A DNA stretch of 64,000 nt. Source: Flavobacteriia bacterium 40-80. Its GTDB lineage: Bacteria; Bacteroidota; Bacteroidia; Flavobacteriales_D; Crocinitomicaceae. A program made the translations under genes and the position numbers. This document shows positions 54,098 to 63,145 of the stretch, piece after piece. The stretch is from positions 372,001 to 436,000 of the forward strand of contig MKVF01000006.1 of the NCBI GenBank assembly GCA_001899145.1, given 5' to 3'. The notes under the pieces were generated by a model. The model was not told where the DNA came from, searched no databases, and was given only the letters and a program-made list of their open reading frames with translations. How positions within the stretch are numbered: the stretch's first letter is position 1; each line of letters opens with the position of its first letter.

Positions 54098-55807
54098 TTA
54101 CATTGACCAGCTCTTAAAGAGCTTCTGCTGTTGGTGGTTTTTATCGGAAAGCTCTTTCACACGGTAATTCAGATAAAAGAAACGATTAACTTCAGGAAGT
54201 GTCAGCTCTATCAGCTCCTTTCTCCGGATCACTGTCAAACGCTTGCTGTCATTATCAAAATACTGAAGCCATTCGTCCAGCTGCTGCTGTGAAAATATGC
54301 CGTTCACCCCGATAATCTCATCTTCGGGCATCAATTGTCCTAAATCGGCCGGAGATCCCGGATAAATGGATTTCACCACCATTCCTGTTTGCCCTGCTGT
54401 ACTCTTAAATCCTAATTTCGATGCACTGTAATTTGCTAAAGGAACGTGCTCCAGCTCTAATCCGATTTCTTCCAGAGCATCCACAATGATAGATTCAAAA
54501 TTCTTCGTCCCGTGGTAAAAATCAGTATAAAGAAAATCAAGATGGTTTCCTGCAAAATTCCGGATCAGCGACCAGAAATCTTCTTCCCGAACTCCTTTCC
54601 CCTGTAAATAAAAATCGTAATACAGCCGCTTCATCACGTCATCAAGACGGTGTTTACCATTCGTATGCTTCAGCATCAGCACATCCACCACAAAAGCCAG
54701 CAAGCAGCCTTCCGTATAAATAGATACTTTTCTGTTTGGTGCTCCCGGAACATAACCATCCAGCCAGGTATCAAAAGAAGCTTCTGCTATAGACATCGTA
54801 AAGCGCGCAAAATTATCAAAGTGCTTTTGCAGCTGATTATCAAATTCTTTCAGATAATCTCCCAGGCTAAACACTCCGCTTCTGTATAACATCAGATCTC
54901 CCATATATGTCGTAACGCCTTCGCACAAGTAACCGAGCTCTGAATAATTTTCCTTCGTGTAATCGTACGGAAACATCTCAACAGGGCGGATAGATTTCAC
55001 ATTCCAGGCATGGTATAATTCATGAGAGCTTACCCCCAACAATTCTGAATAGAAAGATCGAAACAAGTCATAGCCTGGTCCGAGTAAGATCACAGTCGAA
55101 TTCAGATGTTCCACACCGTGGTACGCTCTGAAAGGAACTATTTGAAAAAAGAAATGGTATTCTTCAAAGGGGAATTCCCCGAATTTTTCCAGCTGTTTTT
55201 GAGTGAATTTTGAAAAATCCGATTTCAGCAGCTCAAAGTCCGGCTGGCATTCGCCCTGAAACCACAAATTAAATCGCACATCGCTCACTTCATAAAAATC
55301 ATGCTTCAGTGCTGCAGAAGCGATCCACGGGGAATCTGCCAGTTCCTCAAAATTCTTAGCATAAAGCGTATGTCTCTCCGTTTGCTTCAGGCCGCTGGCA
55401 ATTTGGTAGTTTTCTGGAACATCTAATTTTACACTGCAAGGCAGCTCTGTCATTCCCTCCACATAAATACAGCAATTCACCGGATTGACGTACAGCTGAT
55501 CAATGGTAAAATAAGTAGACCCCGCATTCAGATCCACAGCGTAATACTGATAATTCACTACATACTCTTTTCCTTTTTCGGTCGTGATCTGCCAGCGATC
55601 TTTTGTGATTTTAGAAGTTCCAACCGTTTTCCCTTCGGAAAAAACTTTAAAGCAGCGGACATTTTTAGCAAAATTTCCAAGCTCATAACGTCCCGGTCGC
55701 CACGCCGGAAGTTGAATTTCATGATGTTCAGAAACCGCCTTAAATCGTACTTCTATATCTATATATTGCTGTTGGGGATTTTTACAACGGAACGTATATT
55801 GAATCAT
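54098..55807 (-). CDS. M61 family metallopeptidase with PDZ domain
   Basis: A glycyl-aminopeptidase-like zinc peptidase, 569 aa. The N-terminal beta domain (about residues 1-165) is typical of M61. The zinc motif His262-Glu-Leu-Tyr-His266 lies in SSHELYHAWNVKSIRP, and the third ligand is in the ELGYLCEGVTTYMGD region. A PDZ domain follows (about 460-540; GMVVKSIYPGSPADLGQLMPEDE). No signal peptide is visible at the chosen start (MIQYTFRCKNP), so it looks cytoplasmic. It converges with gcvT. Confidence 0.9.
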   Translation of the reverse strand: MIQYTFRCKNPQQQYIDIEVRFKAVSEHHEIQLPAWRPGRYELGNFAKNVRCFKVFSEGKTVGTSKITKDRWQITTEKGKEYVVNYQYYAVDLNAGSTYFTIDQLYVNPVNCCIYVEGMTELPCSVKLDVPENYQIASGLKQTERHTLYAKNFEELADSPWIASAALKHDFYEVSDVRFNLWFQGECQPDFELLKSDFSKFTQKQLEKFGEFPFEEYHFFFQIVPFRAYHGVEHLNSTVILLGPGYDLFRSFYSELLGVSSHELYHAWNVKSIRPVEMFPYDYTKENYSELGYLCEGVTTYMGDLMLYRSGVFSLGDYLKEFDNQLQKHFDNFARFTMSIAEASFDTWLDGYVPGAPNRKVSIYTEGCLLAFVVDVLMLKHTNGKHRLDDVMKRLYYDFYLQGKGVREEDFWSLIRNFAGNHLDFLYTDFYHGTKNFESIIVDALEEIGLELEHVPLANYSASKLGFKSTAGQTGMVVKSIYPGSPADLGQLMPEDEIIGVNGIFSQQQLDEWLQYFDNDSKRLTVIRRKELIELTLPEVNRFFYLNYRVKELSDKNHQQQKLFKSWSM

Positions 55808-55829
55808 AAGCTACTTCATTTTAAAGCAC

Positions 55830-55855
55830 AAAAAAACCGATTTTAAAATCGGTTT
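55830..55855 (-). terminator. Rho-independent terminator of the FKBP gene
   Basis: The perfect palindrome AAACCGATTTT/AAAATCGGTTT (55834-55855) is followed on the minus strand by a run of Ts. It lies between the FKBP stop and the M61 start. Confidence 0.8.
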
Positions 55856-55881
55856 CCAAATATTTTGTATCTAAAGAAATC

Positions 55882-56388
55882 TTAATGTTGATGACCACCC
55901 GGACCATGTACATGGCCATGAGCAAGCTCATCTTCCGTAGCTTCGCGGATATCTTCAATATTTCCTGAAAAATGAAGGTTTGTTCCTGCCAATGGGTGAT
56001 TAAAGTCCATACGAACATCCGCATCGCTGATCTCCAGAATAGTTCCTCTCAGCATATTTCCTTCATTATCAGACATCGGCAAAACTGCACCTACTTTAAT
56101 CTCATTTGTATCAATAACACCTTCTTCGTTTTTAAAAACGTCTAAAGGGATGTTTACAATATTATCATCAGAAGCTGTTCCATAAGCATTTTCAGCTGTA
56201 ATAGAGAATTCAAAAGGATCTCCAGCTTTCAAACCTTCAATATTCTGTTCAAATTCAGGAATCAGCTGGCCTGCTCCGAAAAGAAAAACCATTGGCTGTT
56301 CTGGTGAAGTTTCTTCTATTTTTTCTCCAGTTGAATGGTTAGACAATTTGTAGCTCAGTGTTACTACTTTGTTTGTGTTAATCTGCAT
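55882..56388 (-). CDS. FKBP-type peptidyl-prolyl cis-trans isomerase (SlyD-like)
   Basis: A proline isomerase and chaperone, 168 aa from the Met at 56388 (MQINTNKVVTLSYKL). The 20 extra residues of the longer frame have no family match. SlyD-like features are the split FKBP domain (PMVFLFGAGQLIPEFEQNI, LKAGDPFEFSITAENAYG) and an insert-in-flap domain. The second part has FNHPLAGTNLHFSGNI, and the His-rich metal-binding tail is AHGHVHGPGGHQH. It is the last ordinary gene before the CRISPR locus. Confidence 0.9.
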   Translation of the reverse strand: MQINTNKVVTLSYKLSNHSTGEKIEETSPEQPMVFLFGAGQLIPEFEQNIEGLKAGDPFEFSITAENAYGTASDDNIVNIPLDVFKNEEGVIDTNEIKVGAVLPMSDNEGNMLRGTILEISDADVRMDFNHPLAGTNLHFSGNIEDIREATEDELAHGHVHGPGGHQH

Positions 56389-56499
56389 ATTTTCTATTTT
56401 GCTCAAAGTTACGGAAATAATTTTGAAAAGAGGAAAAGTGGGTGTCACATTAACTTTGGTAAAGTTAAAAGGTTAAATTATGAGAATGTTTTAGTTTAT

Positions 56500-56532
56500 G
56501 AAAAATAAAAATGCCCCGAAGATAGTCGAGGC
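56500..56532 (-). terminator. Second, distal terminator downstream of the tracrRNA gene
   Basis: On the minus strand GCCTCGA pairs with TCGGGGC around a 6-nt loop, followed by ATTTTTATTTTT. A small perfect hairpin (GCTAAA-ACA-TTTAGC, 56533-56547) lies just before it. It would end any tracrRNA transcript that reads through the first terminator. Confidence 0.65.
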
Positions 56533-56596
56533 GCTAAATGTTTTAGCTCGTATGTTTTTATTTATTTTTCAATGGAACTCGTGAAACATTTGGGCA

Positions 56597-56682
56597 TAAA
56601 AAAACCTCCTGATTATGGACAAGAGGTAACCCAAATGTTTTCACAACGGAATAATCCTTATTGTGATTTGCTTTTCAAGTTT
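56597..56682 (-). ncRNA. tracrRNA of the type II-C system
   Basis: On the minus strand the RNA would begin near AAACTTGAAAAGCAAATCAC. This is an anti-repeat matching the CRISPR repeat over about 20 nt with one extra A (56661-56682). It continues into AATAAGGATTATTCCGTTGTG (56642-56662), which has the AAGGnnnnnCCGTT nexus hairpin found in tracrRNAs. Next comes a terminator hairpin (ACCTCTTG with CAGGAGGT, 56604-56627) and seven Ts. That terminator is nested inside a longer inverted repeat (56581-56594 with 56630-56644), so a longer form ending near 56500 is possible. The orientation shows that the array is read from the minus strand. Confidence 0.88.
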
Positions 56683-56684
56683 CA

Positions 56685-56692
56685 CAAATATA
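56685..56692 (-). promoter_or_regulatory. -7 promoter element of the tracrRNA gene
   Basis: TATATTTG on the minus strand fits TAnnTTTG. It would start transcription a few bases later, exactly where the anti-repeat begins. No -33 TTG is seen at the normal distance. Confidence 0.6.
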
Positions 56693-56811
56693 TTATTTTT
56701 TCTTAATATCTGATTAGGTATTTATACCCTAAATGCAATTAATGTTAAAAAATTATGGTTTAAATCGTTATCTTCATCACTTGAAATTAAACTATTAGTA
56801 TATAGATATAT

Positions 56812-59800
56812 ATGAAAAATATATTGGGATTAGACTTGGGAACAACAAGCATTGGCTGGGCTCATGTAATCGAAGGAGAAATGCCTGAATTATCAGAAAT
56901 AAAACAAATCGGAGTACGCGTTAATCCTTTAACAGTTGATGAACAAACTAATTTTGAAAAGGGAAAACCTTTAACAACTAACGCTGACAGAACGTTAAAA
57001 AGAAGTGCAAGAAGAAACTTAGATCGCTTCAAAATTCGTAGAAAAAATTTAATTGAAATTTTAATCAATTCAAAAATTATTCATTCAACATCTACTCTAA
57101 ACGAAGATGGAAAAGATACTACGTTTGAAACCTGGGGTTTAAGATCAAAAGCAGCTGATGAAAGGATTGAATTAAATGAACTCGCACGTGTTTTATTGGC
57201 GATTAATAAAAAAAGAGGTTATAAGAGCAGTAGAAAAGCGAAAAATGAAGAAGACGGAAAAGCAGTTGACGGAATGGGAATTGCTAAAAAACTATATGAA
57301 GAGAATCTTACACCCGGACAATTTGTTTTTGAACGTTTAAAAAATGGTAAAAAAGTAATTCCTGATTTTTATCGTTCTGATTTACAAAATGAATTTGACA
57401 GAGTTTGGAAATTTCAAAAACAGTTTTATCCGGAAATATTAACGGATGAATTTTACAAAGAATTACAGGGAAAAGGACAACGCGCAACTTCTGCTATGTT
57501 CTGGACGAAATATCAATTTAATACCGCTGATATCAAAGACATAGATGATGATCTGAAAAATGAGAAAACAATAAAACTTCACGTACGGGATCAAAAGAAA
57601 CTACAAGCTTATAAATGGCGAAGCAGTTCTGTAAGTAAGCAATTGGAAAAGGAGCAAGTTGCTTATGTCCTAACTGAAATAAATAATAATCTGAATAATT
57701 CAAGCGGCTATCTTGGAGCCATCTCTGATAGGAGCAAAGAATTATATTTCAAAAAACAAACTGTTGGGCAGTATTTGTATCATCAACTTTTAGAAAACAG
57801 ACATACTTCTTTAAAAAATCAGGTTTTTTACCGTCAGGATTATTTGGATGAGTTCGAAAAAATCTGGGATACTCAAGCTAAATTTCATTCAGAATTAACT
57901 GATACATTAAAGGCAGAAGTTCGGGATGTCGTTATTTTTTACCAACGGAAACTAAAGTCACAAAAAGGATTAATCAGCTTCTGCGAATTTGAACAAAAAG
58001 AAATTTTAGCTGATGGAAAGAAAAAAACGGTAGGAATGCGTGTGGCTCCGAAATCTTCACCGTTATTTCAAGAGTTTAAGATTTGGCAGAACTTGAATAA
58101 TGTCCTGATTAAAAAAGCGGGAAGTAAGAAACGTACTGTCAAAAAAGACAATCAACAAACGTTAACAGAGGGTGAACAAGAAATCTTTGATTTAAGCCTG
58201 AATGCGAAACAAATCCTTTTTGATGAATTAAACATCAAAGGGAATTTAAAATCATCTGCTATTATTGAGTTACTTGGTTATAAACCAAAAGACTGGGAAG
58301 TTAATTATTCAAATCTTGAAGGCAATCGAACCAATCAAGCATTGTATAATGCCTATTTAAATATCTTAGAAATCGAGGGGTATAATCAGGAATTGTTAAA
58401 ACTTTCCGACAAAGATGAAATCAATGTTGCTGAATTAAAAACACCTGCTCACGAAATCAAAGAGATGGTAAAGTCTATCTTCGCTGTTTTAGATATTAAT
58501 ACTTCTATTTTAGAGTTTAATGCAGAACTTGGCGGAAAAGGCTTTGAAAATCAATTATCCTATCAGCTATGGCATTTGCTTTATTCAGCAGAAGATGACA
58601 CTAAAAAATACAGTGAAGAAGATAAACTGATTTATGGTAATGAGAATATAGGATTAAAAAAACAGCTATGTCAAAAATTTGGATTTAAACCAGAACATGC
58701 TAAGATCTTGGCGGGGATTTCTTTTCAAGATGACTATGGTAATCTCAGTACAAAAGCAATGCGAAAAATTTATCCATACATCAAAGAATCTAAATACAGT
58801 AATGCTTGTGATCTGGCTGGTTACCGTCATTCAAAACATTCTTTGACAAAGGAAGAGCTGGAAAAAAGAGTTTTAAAAAACAAACTGGAACCACTGCAAA
58901 AAAATAGTTTGAGAAATCCGGTAGTTGAAAAAATTCTGAATCAAATGGTAAATGTAGTTAATACATTAATTGATAAAGAAAATGACAAACTAGAAGCAGA
59001 AGAAAAGGAACGTAATTTCCGTTTTGATGAAATACGGATTGAGTTAGCTCGTGAGTTGAAAAAGAATACTTCGGAAAGAAAAGAACTTACCGAAAGAATC
59101 AATAAAGCTAAATCTGAAAATGATAATATAAAAGCAATCATAAAAAGAGATTTTCCAAATGTGCCAAATCCAACAAAAAATGACATTGTTCGCTACAAAT
59201 TATATCAGGAATTAGCTTTTAATTGTTATAAAGATTTATACACTCATCAAAAAATTGATTATTATAAGCTATTTGGTAAAGACTATGATATTGACCATAT
59301 TATTCCACAAGCAAAACTTTTTGACGACAGTTTTTCAAATAAAGTTTTAGTTCCTTATCAAGCAAACAGAGATAAGGGGAAAAAGAATAATGCTACAGCT
59401 TATGACTATATGTCTACTAAATCTCAAGAAGAATTTGAAAACTATTTGGCAACAGTTGAGAGCTTATATAAAGAAGGAAAAATTTCTAGCGCTAAATATC
59501 AGAAACTATTAAAAAAAGAATCTGAAATTGGTGATGGCTTCATCGAAAGAGATTTACGAGATAGTCAATACATTGCTAAAAAAGCAAAAGAGATGTTGTT
59601 TGAAATTACCAAATCAGTAGTTTCTACTTCCGGATCTATTACTGATAGACTACGTGAAGATTGGGGATTAGTAAATACGATGAAAGAAATTAATCTTCCT
59701 AAATACCGCGCATTAGGTTTGACAGAAATGGAAGAGCGTAAACATGGACAAAAAGTTGAGGTCATAAAAGACTGGACAAAACGAAATGATCATCGACATC

Positions 59801-61149
59801 ATGCGATGGATGCTTTGACGGTTGCTTTTACAAAACATAATCATATTCAATATCTAAACTTTTTAAATGCCCGTAAAAATGAAAATCATAAATTTCACAC
59901 AAACATTATTGGCATAGAAAATATTGAAACAGAACTGATAGAAGATAACAAAGGAAACAAAAAACGTGTGTTTAAAGAGCCTATTCCAAACTTCCGCCAA
60001 TTAGCAAAAGAACATTTGGAAAATGTTATTATTTCACATAAGGCAAAAAATAAAGTTGTTACCAAGAATAAAAACAAAATTTCCGGTCAATCGAAAACAC
60101 AGGAAGTACTGACACCTCGCGGTCAACTACATAAAGAAACTGTTTACGGACAATATCATTTTTATCAACAAAAAGAAGAAAAAATCAGTGCAAAATTTGA
60201 CAGAGAAACCATCGAAAAAGTATCCAACCCGTTGTATAAAAAATTGCTCTTACAACGTTTAGAAGAAAATGACAATGACCCTAAGAAAGCATTTTCAGGA
60301 AAAAACGCCCTTTCAAAAACTCCAATCTATTTGGACGATAAAAAGGGCAAAACTGTTCCTGAAAGTGTGAAATTAATTTGGTTAGAAAAGGATTTTTCAA
60401 TTCGTAAAGATATTACACCTGAGAACTTCAAAGATGAGAAATCAATCGATAAGATCTTAGATGATGGTATCAAACAAATACTCAAAGAACGCTTAAAAGA
60501 ATTCGGAGACCCTAAAAGAGCCTTTTCAGACTTAGAAAAAAATCCTATTTGGTTAAACAAAGAAAAAGGAATTTCCATTAAACGAGTAACCATTAGTGGT
60601 GTTAGCAATGCAGAAGCATTGCATTACAAAAAAGATCACTTTGGCAAGCCGCTTCTGGATAAAAAAGGTAATAAAATTCCAGTTGATTTTGTGAGTACAG
60701 GAAATAATCATCATGTAGCTGTATATCGTGATGAAAAAGGAAATTTACAAGAAAATGTCGTTTCTTTTTACGAAGCCGTTGCACGAGTCAATCAAGGATT
60801 ACCAATTATTGACAAATTTTATAATCAACATTTAGGTTGGCAGTTTTTATTTACGATGAAACAAAATGAACTGTTTGTATTTCCCAATGAAAAGACAGGT
60901 TTCAATCCAAATGAAACAGATTTATTAGACCCGAAAAACAGAAAGTTGATTAATCCGAATTTATTTCGAGTGCAGAAAATTGCTACAAAAAATTATTTTT
61001 TTAGACATCATTTGGAAACTACTGTTGAAACACCTAAAGAATTAGCTGGTGTAACATATAAACCACAGCTTGGCTTGAGTGGAATAGTAGGAATTGTCAA
61101 AGTCCGTATCAATCATCTTGGAGATATTGTAAGTGTTGGGGAGTATTAA
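56812..61149 (+). CDS. cas9: CRISPR-associated endonuclease Cas9, type II-C
   Basis: The RNA-guided nuclease of the system, 1445 aa, a length usual for Bacteroidota type II-C enzymes. RuvC-I contains Asp8 (GLDLGTTSIGW). The Arg-rich bridge helix lies at about residues 60-80 (RTLKRSARRNLDRFKIRRKN). RuvC-II has Glu744 (IRIELAREL). The HNH domain has Asp828-His829 with Asn843 and Asn852 (YDIDHIIPQ, FSNKVLVPYQANRDKGK). RuvC-III has His997 and Asp1000 (HRHHAMDALTVAF). All catalytic positions are intact, so it should cut both strands. The C-terminal ~400 residues form the PAM-interacting part, with a degenerate internal repeat (DPKKAFSGKN/DPKRAFSDLE). The gene is visibly more A/T-rich than the housekeeping genes to its left, which fits horizontal gain. 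The RhuM-Fic gene follows after 9 bp. Confidence 0.98.
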   Translation: MKNILGLDLGTTSIGWAHVIEGEMPELSEIKQIGVRVNPLTVDEQTNFEKGKPLTTNADRTLKRSARRNLDRFKIRRKNLIEILINSKIIHSTSTLNEDGKDTTFETWGLRSKAADERIELNELARVLLAINKKRGYKSSRKAKNEEDGKAVDGMGIAKKLYEENLTPGQFVFERLKNGKKVIPDFYRSDLQNEFDRVWKFQKQFYPEILTDEFYKELQGKGQRATSAMFWTKYQFNTADIKDIDDDLKNEKTIKLHVRDQKKLQAYKWRSSSVSKQLEKEQVAYVLTEINNNLNNSSGYLGAISDRSKELYFKKQTVGQYLYHQLLENRHTSLKNQVFYRQDYLDEFEKIWDTQAKFHSELTDTLKAEVRDVVIFYQRKLKSQKGLISFCEFEQKEILADGKKKTVGMRVAPKSSPLFQEFKIWQNLNNVLIKKAGSKKRTVKKDNQQTLTEGEQEIFDLSLNAKQILFDELNIKGNLKSSAIIELLGYKPKDWEVNYSNLEGNRTNQALYNAYLNILEIEGYNQELLKLSDKDEINVAELKTPAHEIKEMVKSIFAVLDINTSILEFNAELGGKGFENQLSYQLWHLLYSAEDDTKKYSEEDKLIYGNENIGLKKQLCQKFGFKPEHAKILAGISFQDDYGNLSTKAMRKIYPYIKESKYSNACDLAGYRHSKHSLTKEELEKRVLKNKLEPLQKNSLRNPVVEKILNQMVNVVNTLIDKENDKLEAEEKERNFRFDEIRIELARELKKNTSERKELTERINKAKSENDNIKAIIKRDFPNVPNPTKNDIVRYKLYQELAFNCYKDLYTHQKIDYYKLFGKDYDIDHIIPQAKLFDDSFSNKVLVPYQANRDKGKKNNATAYDYMSTKSQEEFENYLATVESLYKEGKISSAKYQKLLKKESEIGDGFIERDLRDSQYIAKKAKEMLFEITKSVVSTSGSITDRLREDWGLVNTMKEINLPKYRALGLTEMEERKHGQKVEVIKDWTKRNDHRHHAMDALTVAFTKHNHIQYLNFLNARKNENHKFHTNIIGIENIETELIEDNKGNKKRVFKEPIPNFRQLAKEHLENVIISHKAKNKVVTKNKNKISGQSKTQEVLTPRGQLHKETVYGQYHFYQQKEEKISAKFDRETIEKVSNPLYKKLLLQRLEENDNDPKKAFSGKNALSKTPIYLDDKKGKTVPESVKLIWLEKDFSIRKDITPENFKDEKSIDKILDDGIKQILKERLKEFGDPKRAFSDLEKNPIWLNKEKGISIKRVTISGVSNAEALHYKKDHFGKPLLDKKGNKIPVDFVSTGNNHHVAVYRDEKGNLQENVVSFYEAVARVNQGLPIIDKFYNQHLGWQFLFTMKQNELFVFPNEKTGFNPNETDLLDPKNRKLINPNLFRVQKIATKNYFFRHHLETTVETPKELAGVTYKPQLGLSGIVGIVKVRINHLGDIVSVGEY

Positions 61150-61158
61150 AATAACATT

Positions 61159-61746
61159 ATGAACGAAATAGAAATATACAAATCAGTTGATAACAAAGTA
61201 GAAGTGTCTGTTCAAATAGATAAGGATACTATTTGGTTGGATGCGCATCAAATAGCACAATTATTTGGAGTAAATCGTCCTGCAATAGTAAAACATATTG
61301 GAAACATCTATAATTCAAATGAATTAGATAAAAAAACAACCTGTTCCATTTTGGAACAAGTTGCCGCAGACGGGAGAAAAAGAAAGATGAATCTATACAA
61401 TTTAGATGTAATTATTTCTACCGGTTATAGAGTTAATTCCACAAGAGCCACTCAATTTAGAATCTGGGCAACCCAACGTCTCAAAGAGCATCTTATTCAA
61501 GGTTACACCACTAACCAAAAACGCCTTGACGAACTTCAACAAACCATTCAACTCATTCAAAAATCCATTTCAGAAGATACCAGTTTAACAGAAACAAAAG
61601 GTTTATTAGAAATCATAACCCAATACACCCAAAGCTTTGTGTTACTTAATCAATTTGACAGCGACTCCATTCAATCTGGAAATCTGAATGAAGAAATAAC
61701 CTATGAAATTGATTATTCCGAAGCAAAAGGTGCATTTCAGAACTGA
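61159..61746 (+). CDS. RhuM-family protein, N-terminal part of a frameshifted RhuM-Fic gene
   Basis: A 195-aa frame 9 bp after cas9. Residues about 1-130 form a RhuM-type domain with an HTH-like N-terminus (DKDTIWLDAHQIAQLFGVNRPAIVKHIGNIY) followed by YNLDVIISTGYRVNSTRATQFRIWATQRL and a helical linker. The frame ends in GAFQN and a stop. The continuation (LKKQLITKKEATELFGNEKD) is in the -1 frame. One extra G after CAG at 61738-61740 would restore AFQELKKQL, so the gene has probably lost a single base. The truncated product would lack the Fic domain. RhuM proteins are known from pathogenicity islands and mobile DNA; their function is unclear. The gene is not a normal cas gene. Confidence 0.8.
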   Translation: MNEIEIYKSVDNKVEVSVQIDKDTIWLDAHQIAQLFGVNRPAIVKHIGNIYNSNELDKKTTCSILEQVAADGRKRKMNLYNLDVIISTGYRVNSTRATQFRIWATQRLKEHLIQGYTTNQKRLDELQQTIQLIQKSISEDTSLTETKGLLEIITQYTQSFVLLNQFDSDSIQSGNLNEEITYEIDYSEAKGAFQN

Positions 61747-62120
61747 AAAAACAACTCATTACCAAAAAAGAAGCAACAGAATTATTCGGAAACGAAAAAG
61801 ACAACAGCTTTAAGGGAACATTAAAAAGCATTGTCCAAACATTTGATAGCAGCTACCTTTACCCAAGCATTGAAGAACAGGCCGCTCACCTGCTCTACTT
61901 TATCATCAAAAATCACTCTTTTTCAGATGGAAATAAACGAATAGGAGCATTTTTATTTATTTGGTTCTTAGAAAAAAACAAGCACCGTTTTAAGCTGAAC
62001 GGAGAATTAAAAATTAATGACAATGCCTTAGTAGCACTTGCTTTATTGGTTGCTCAAAGTAATCCGTCAGACAAAGAACTGATGATTCAATTAATTATTC
62101 AACTCATTAAAAATCAATAA
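61743..62120 (+). pseudogene. Fic/Doc domain, C-terminal part of the frameshifted RhuM-Fic gene
   Basis: 125 codons in the frame that the upstream gene should have continued in. It contains the Fic/Doc catalytic motif HSFSDGNKRIGAF (His, Asp, Asn, Lys, Arg all present). Before it are TLKSIVQTFDSSYLYPSIEEQAAHLLYFII, and a typical helical C-terminus follows (NDNALVALALLVAQSN). Fic domains transfer AMP or other groups to proteins; Doc, with the GNKR-type motif, phosphorylates EF-Tu. There is no own start codon or RBS, so it is likely silent unless ribosomes slip. It ends about 60 bp before cas1. Confidence 0.82.
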
Positions 62121-62148
62121 AGAAACGAAACCTTTTTAAGTAGTATCA

Positions 62149-62180
62149 GTAAAATAGTTTACTCACGTTAAACTATTTAC
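62149..62180. repeat. Inverted repeat abutting the cas1 start codon
   Basis: The left arm GTAAAATAGTTTA (62149-62161) and right arm TAAACTATTTAC (62169-62180) pair over 12 bp with one bulged A around a 7-nt loop. The right arm ends one base before the cas1 ATG at 62182. It could hide the ribosome landing site or act as an operator. No T run follows, so it is not a terminator. Confidence 0.7.
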
Positions 62181-62181
62181 A

Positions 62182-63075
62182 ATGGTAAAACGCACTCTTC
62201 ACTTCAGCAATCCTGCTCACCTGAGCGTTCAAAACCGCCAGCTTATAGTTGAGCTTAAAGATGAAAACCGAACCAGACATTCCGTACCTATAATAGATTT
62301 AGGGATGGTCATACTGGAGCATTCGCAGATTACGTTAACTTCTTCCGTTATGGAAGCTTTAATGGATGAAAAAGTAGCACTGATCTCCTGCAATAAAAAT
62401 TACATGCCCAGCGGAATGTTCCTTCCTTTCGATGCCAATACAGAACAGACAAACCGCATGCGTATACAAGTGGAAGCCAGCGTTCCTTTAAAAAAACAAC
62501 TCTGGCAGCAGACTATTAAAACAAAAATACAAAACCAGGCAAATGTGCTGGATAAATTAGGATTGAAAAGCGAACGTCTTCACCACCTAAAAGATAATGT
62601 TTTAAGCGGAGACAGTACAAATTGTGAAGGTCAGGCCGCTTCTTATTACTGGGGACAATTATACGGAAGTGATTTTATCCGATCAAGGGAGAAAAGTACA
62701 CCGAATGCACAATTGAATTACGGCTATGCCATTTTACGTTCCATTGTCGCACGTGCCTTAACGGCCTCCGGATTACATCCGTCTATAGGCATTTTTCACC
62801 GTAACAAATATAATGCTTTCTGTCTGGCTGATGACATCATGGAACCCTACCGTCCTTTTGTTGATTGGATGGTAATTGAAATGCTGGAAAATGACGTTGA
62901 CATAGATGAATTGACCAGAGAACAAAAAATAACATTATTACAACTTCCTCAGTTAGATATCACTATTGGGAAAATTACTCGTCCGCTGTTTCACGCAGTA
63001 AGTACTACCACCGCAGGACTTAACAAATGTTTTAAAGGAGAATTACGAAAAATTCCTTATCCTGAATTTGAATGA
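62182..63075 (+). CDS. cas1: CRISPR-associated integrase Cas1
   Basis: The metal-dependent integrase that inserts new spacers, with Cas2. The 297-aa protein has the metal ligands Glu149 (NCEGQAASYYW), His206 (GIFHRNKYNAF) and Asp218/Glu221 (DDIMEPYRPFVDW). The N-terminal beta domain begins MVKRTLHFSNPAHLSVQN. It is full length for type II Cas1. Neither Csn2 nor Cas4 is present, which together with Cas9 fixes the subtype as II-C. It starts about 60 bp after the broken RhuM-Fic gene. Confidence 0.97.
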   Translation: MVKRTLHFSNPAHLSVQNRQLIVELKDENRTRHSVPIIDLGMVILEHSQITLTSSVMEALMDEKVALISCNKNYMPSGMFLPFDANTEQTNRMRIQVEASVPLKKQLWQQTIKTKIQNQANVLDKLGLKSERLHHLKDNVLSGDSTNCEGQAASYYWGQLYGSDFIRSREKSTPNAQLNYGYAILRSIVARALTASGLHPSIGIFHRNKYNAFCLADDIMEPYRPFVDWMVIEMLENDVDIDELTREQKITLLQLPQLDITIGKITRPLFHAVSTTTAGLNKCFKGELRKIPYPEFE

Positions 63076-63145
63076 ATCATTAAATGATTATCGTGGCTTG
63101 TCTGATTTCTGATATCTAACAACGTAGCGATTCTAATCTTTAAAC

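Noticed and set aside
56389-56448. Extended N-terminus of the FKBP protein
   Set aside because: The SlyD-like fold begins at the Met at 56388, and the extra 20 residues have no family match.
61159-62120. RhuM-Fic as a functional toxin-antitoxin pair made of two genes
   Set aside because: The second part has no start codon and continues the first domain in another frame. One broken fusion gene explains it better.
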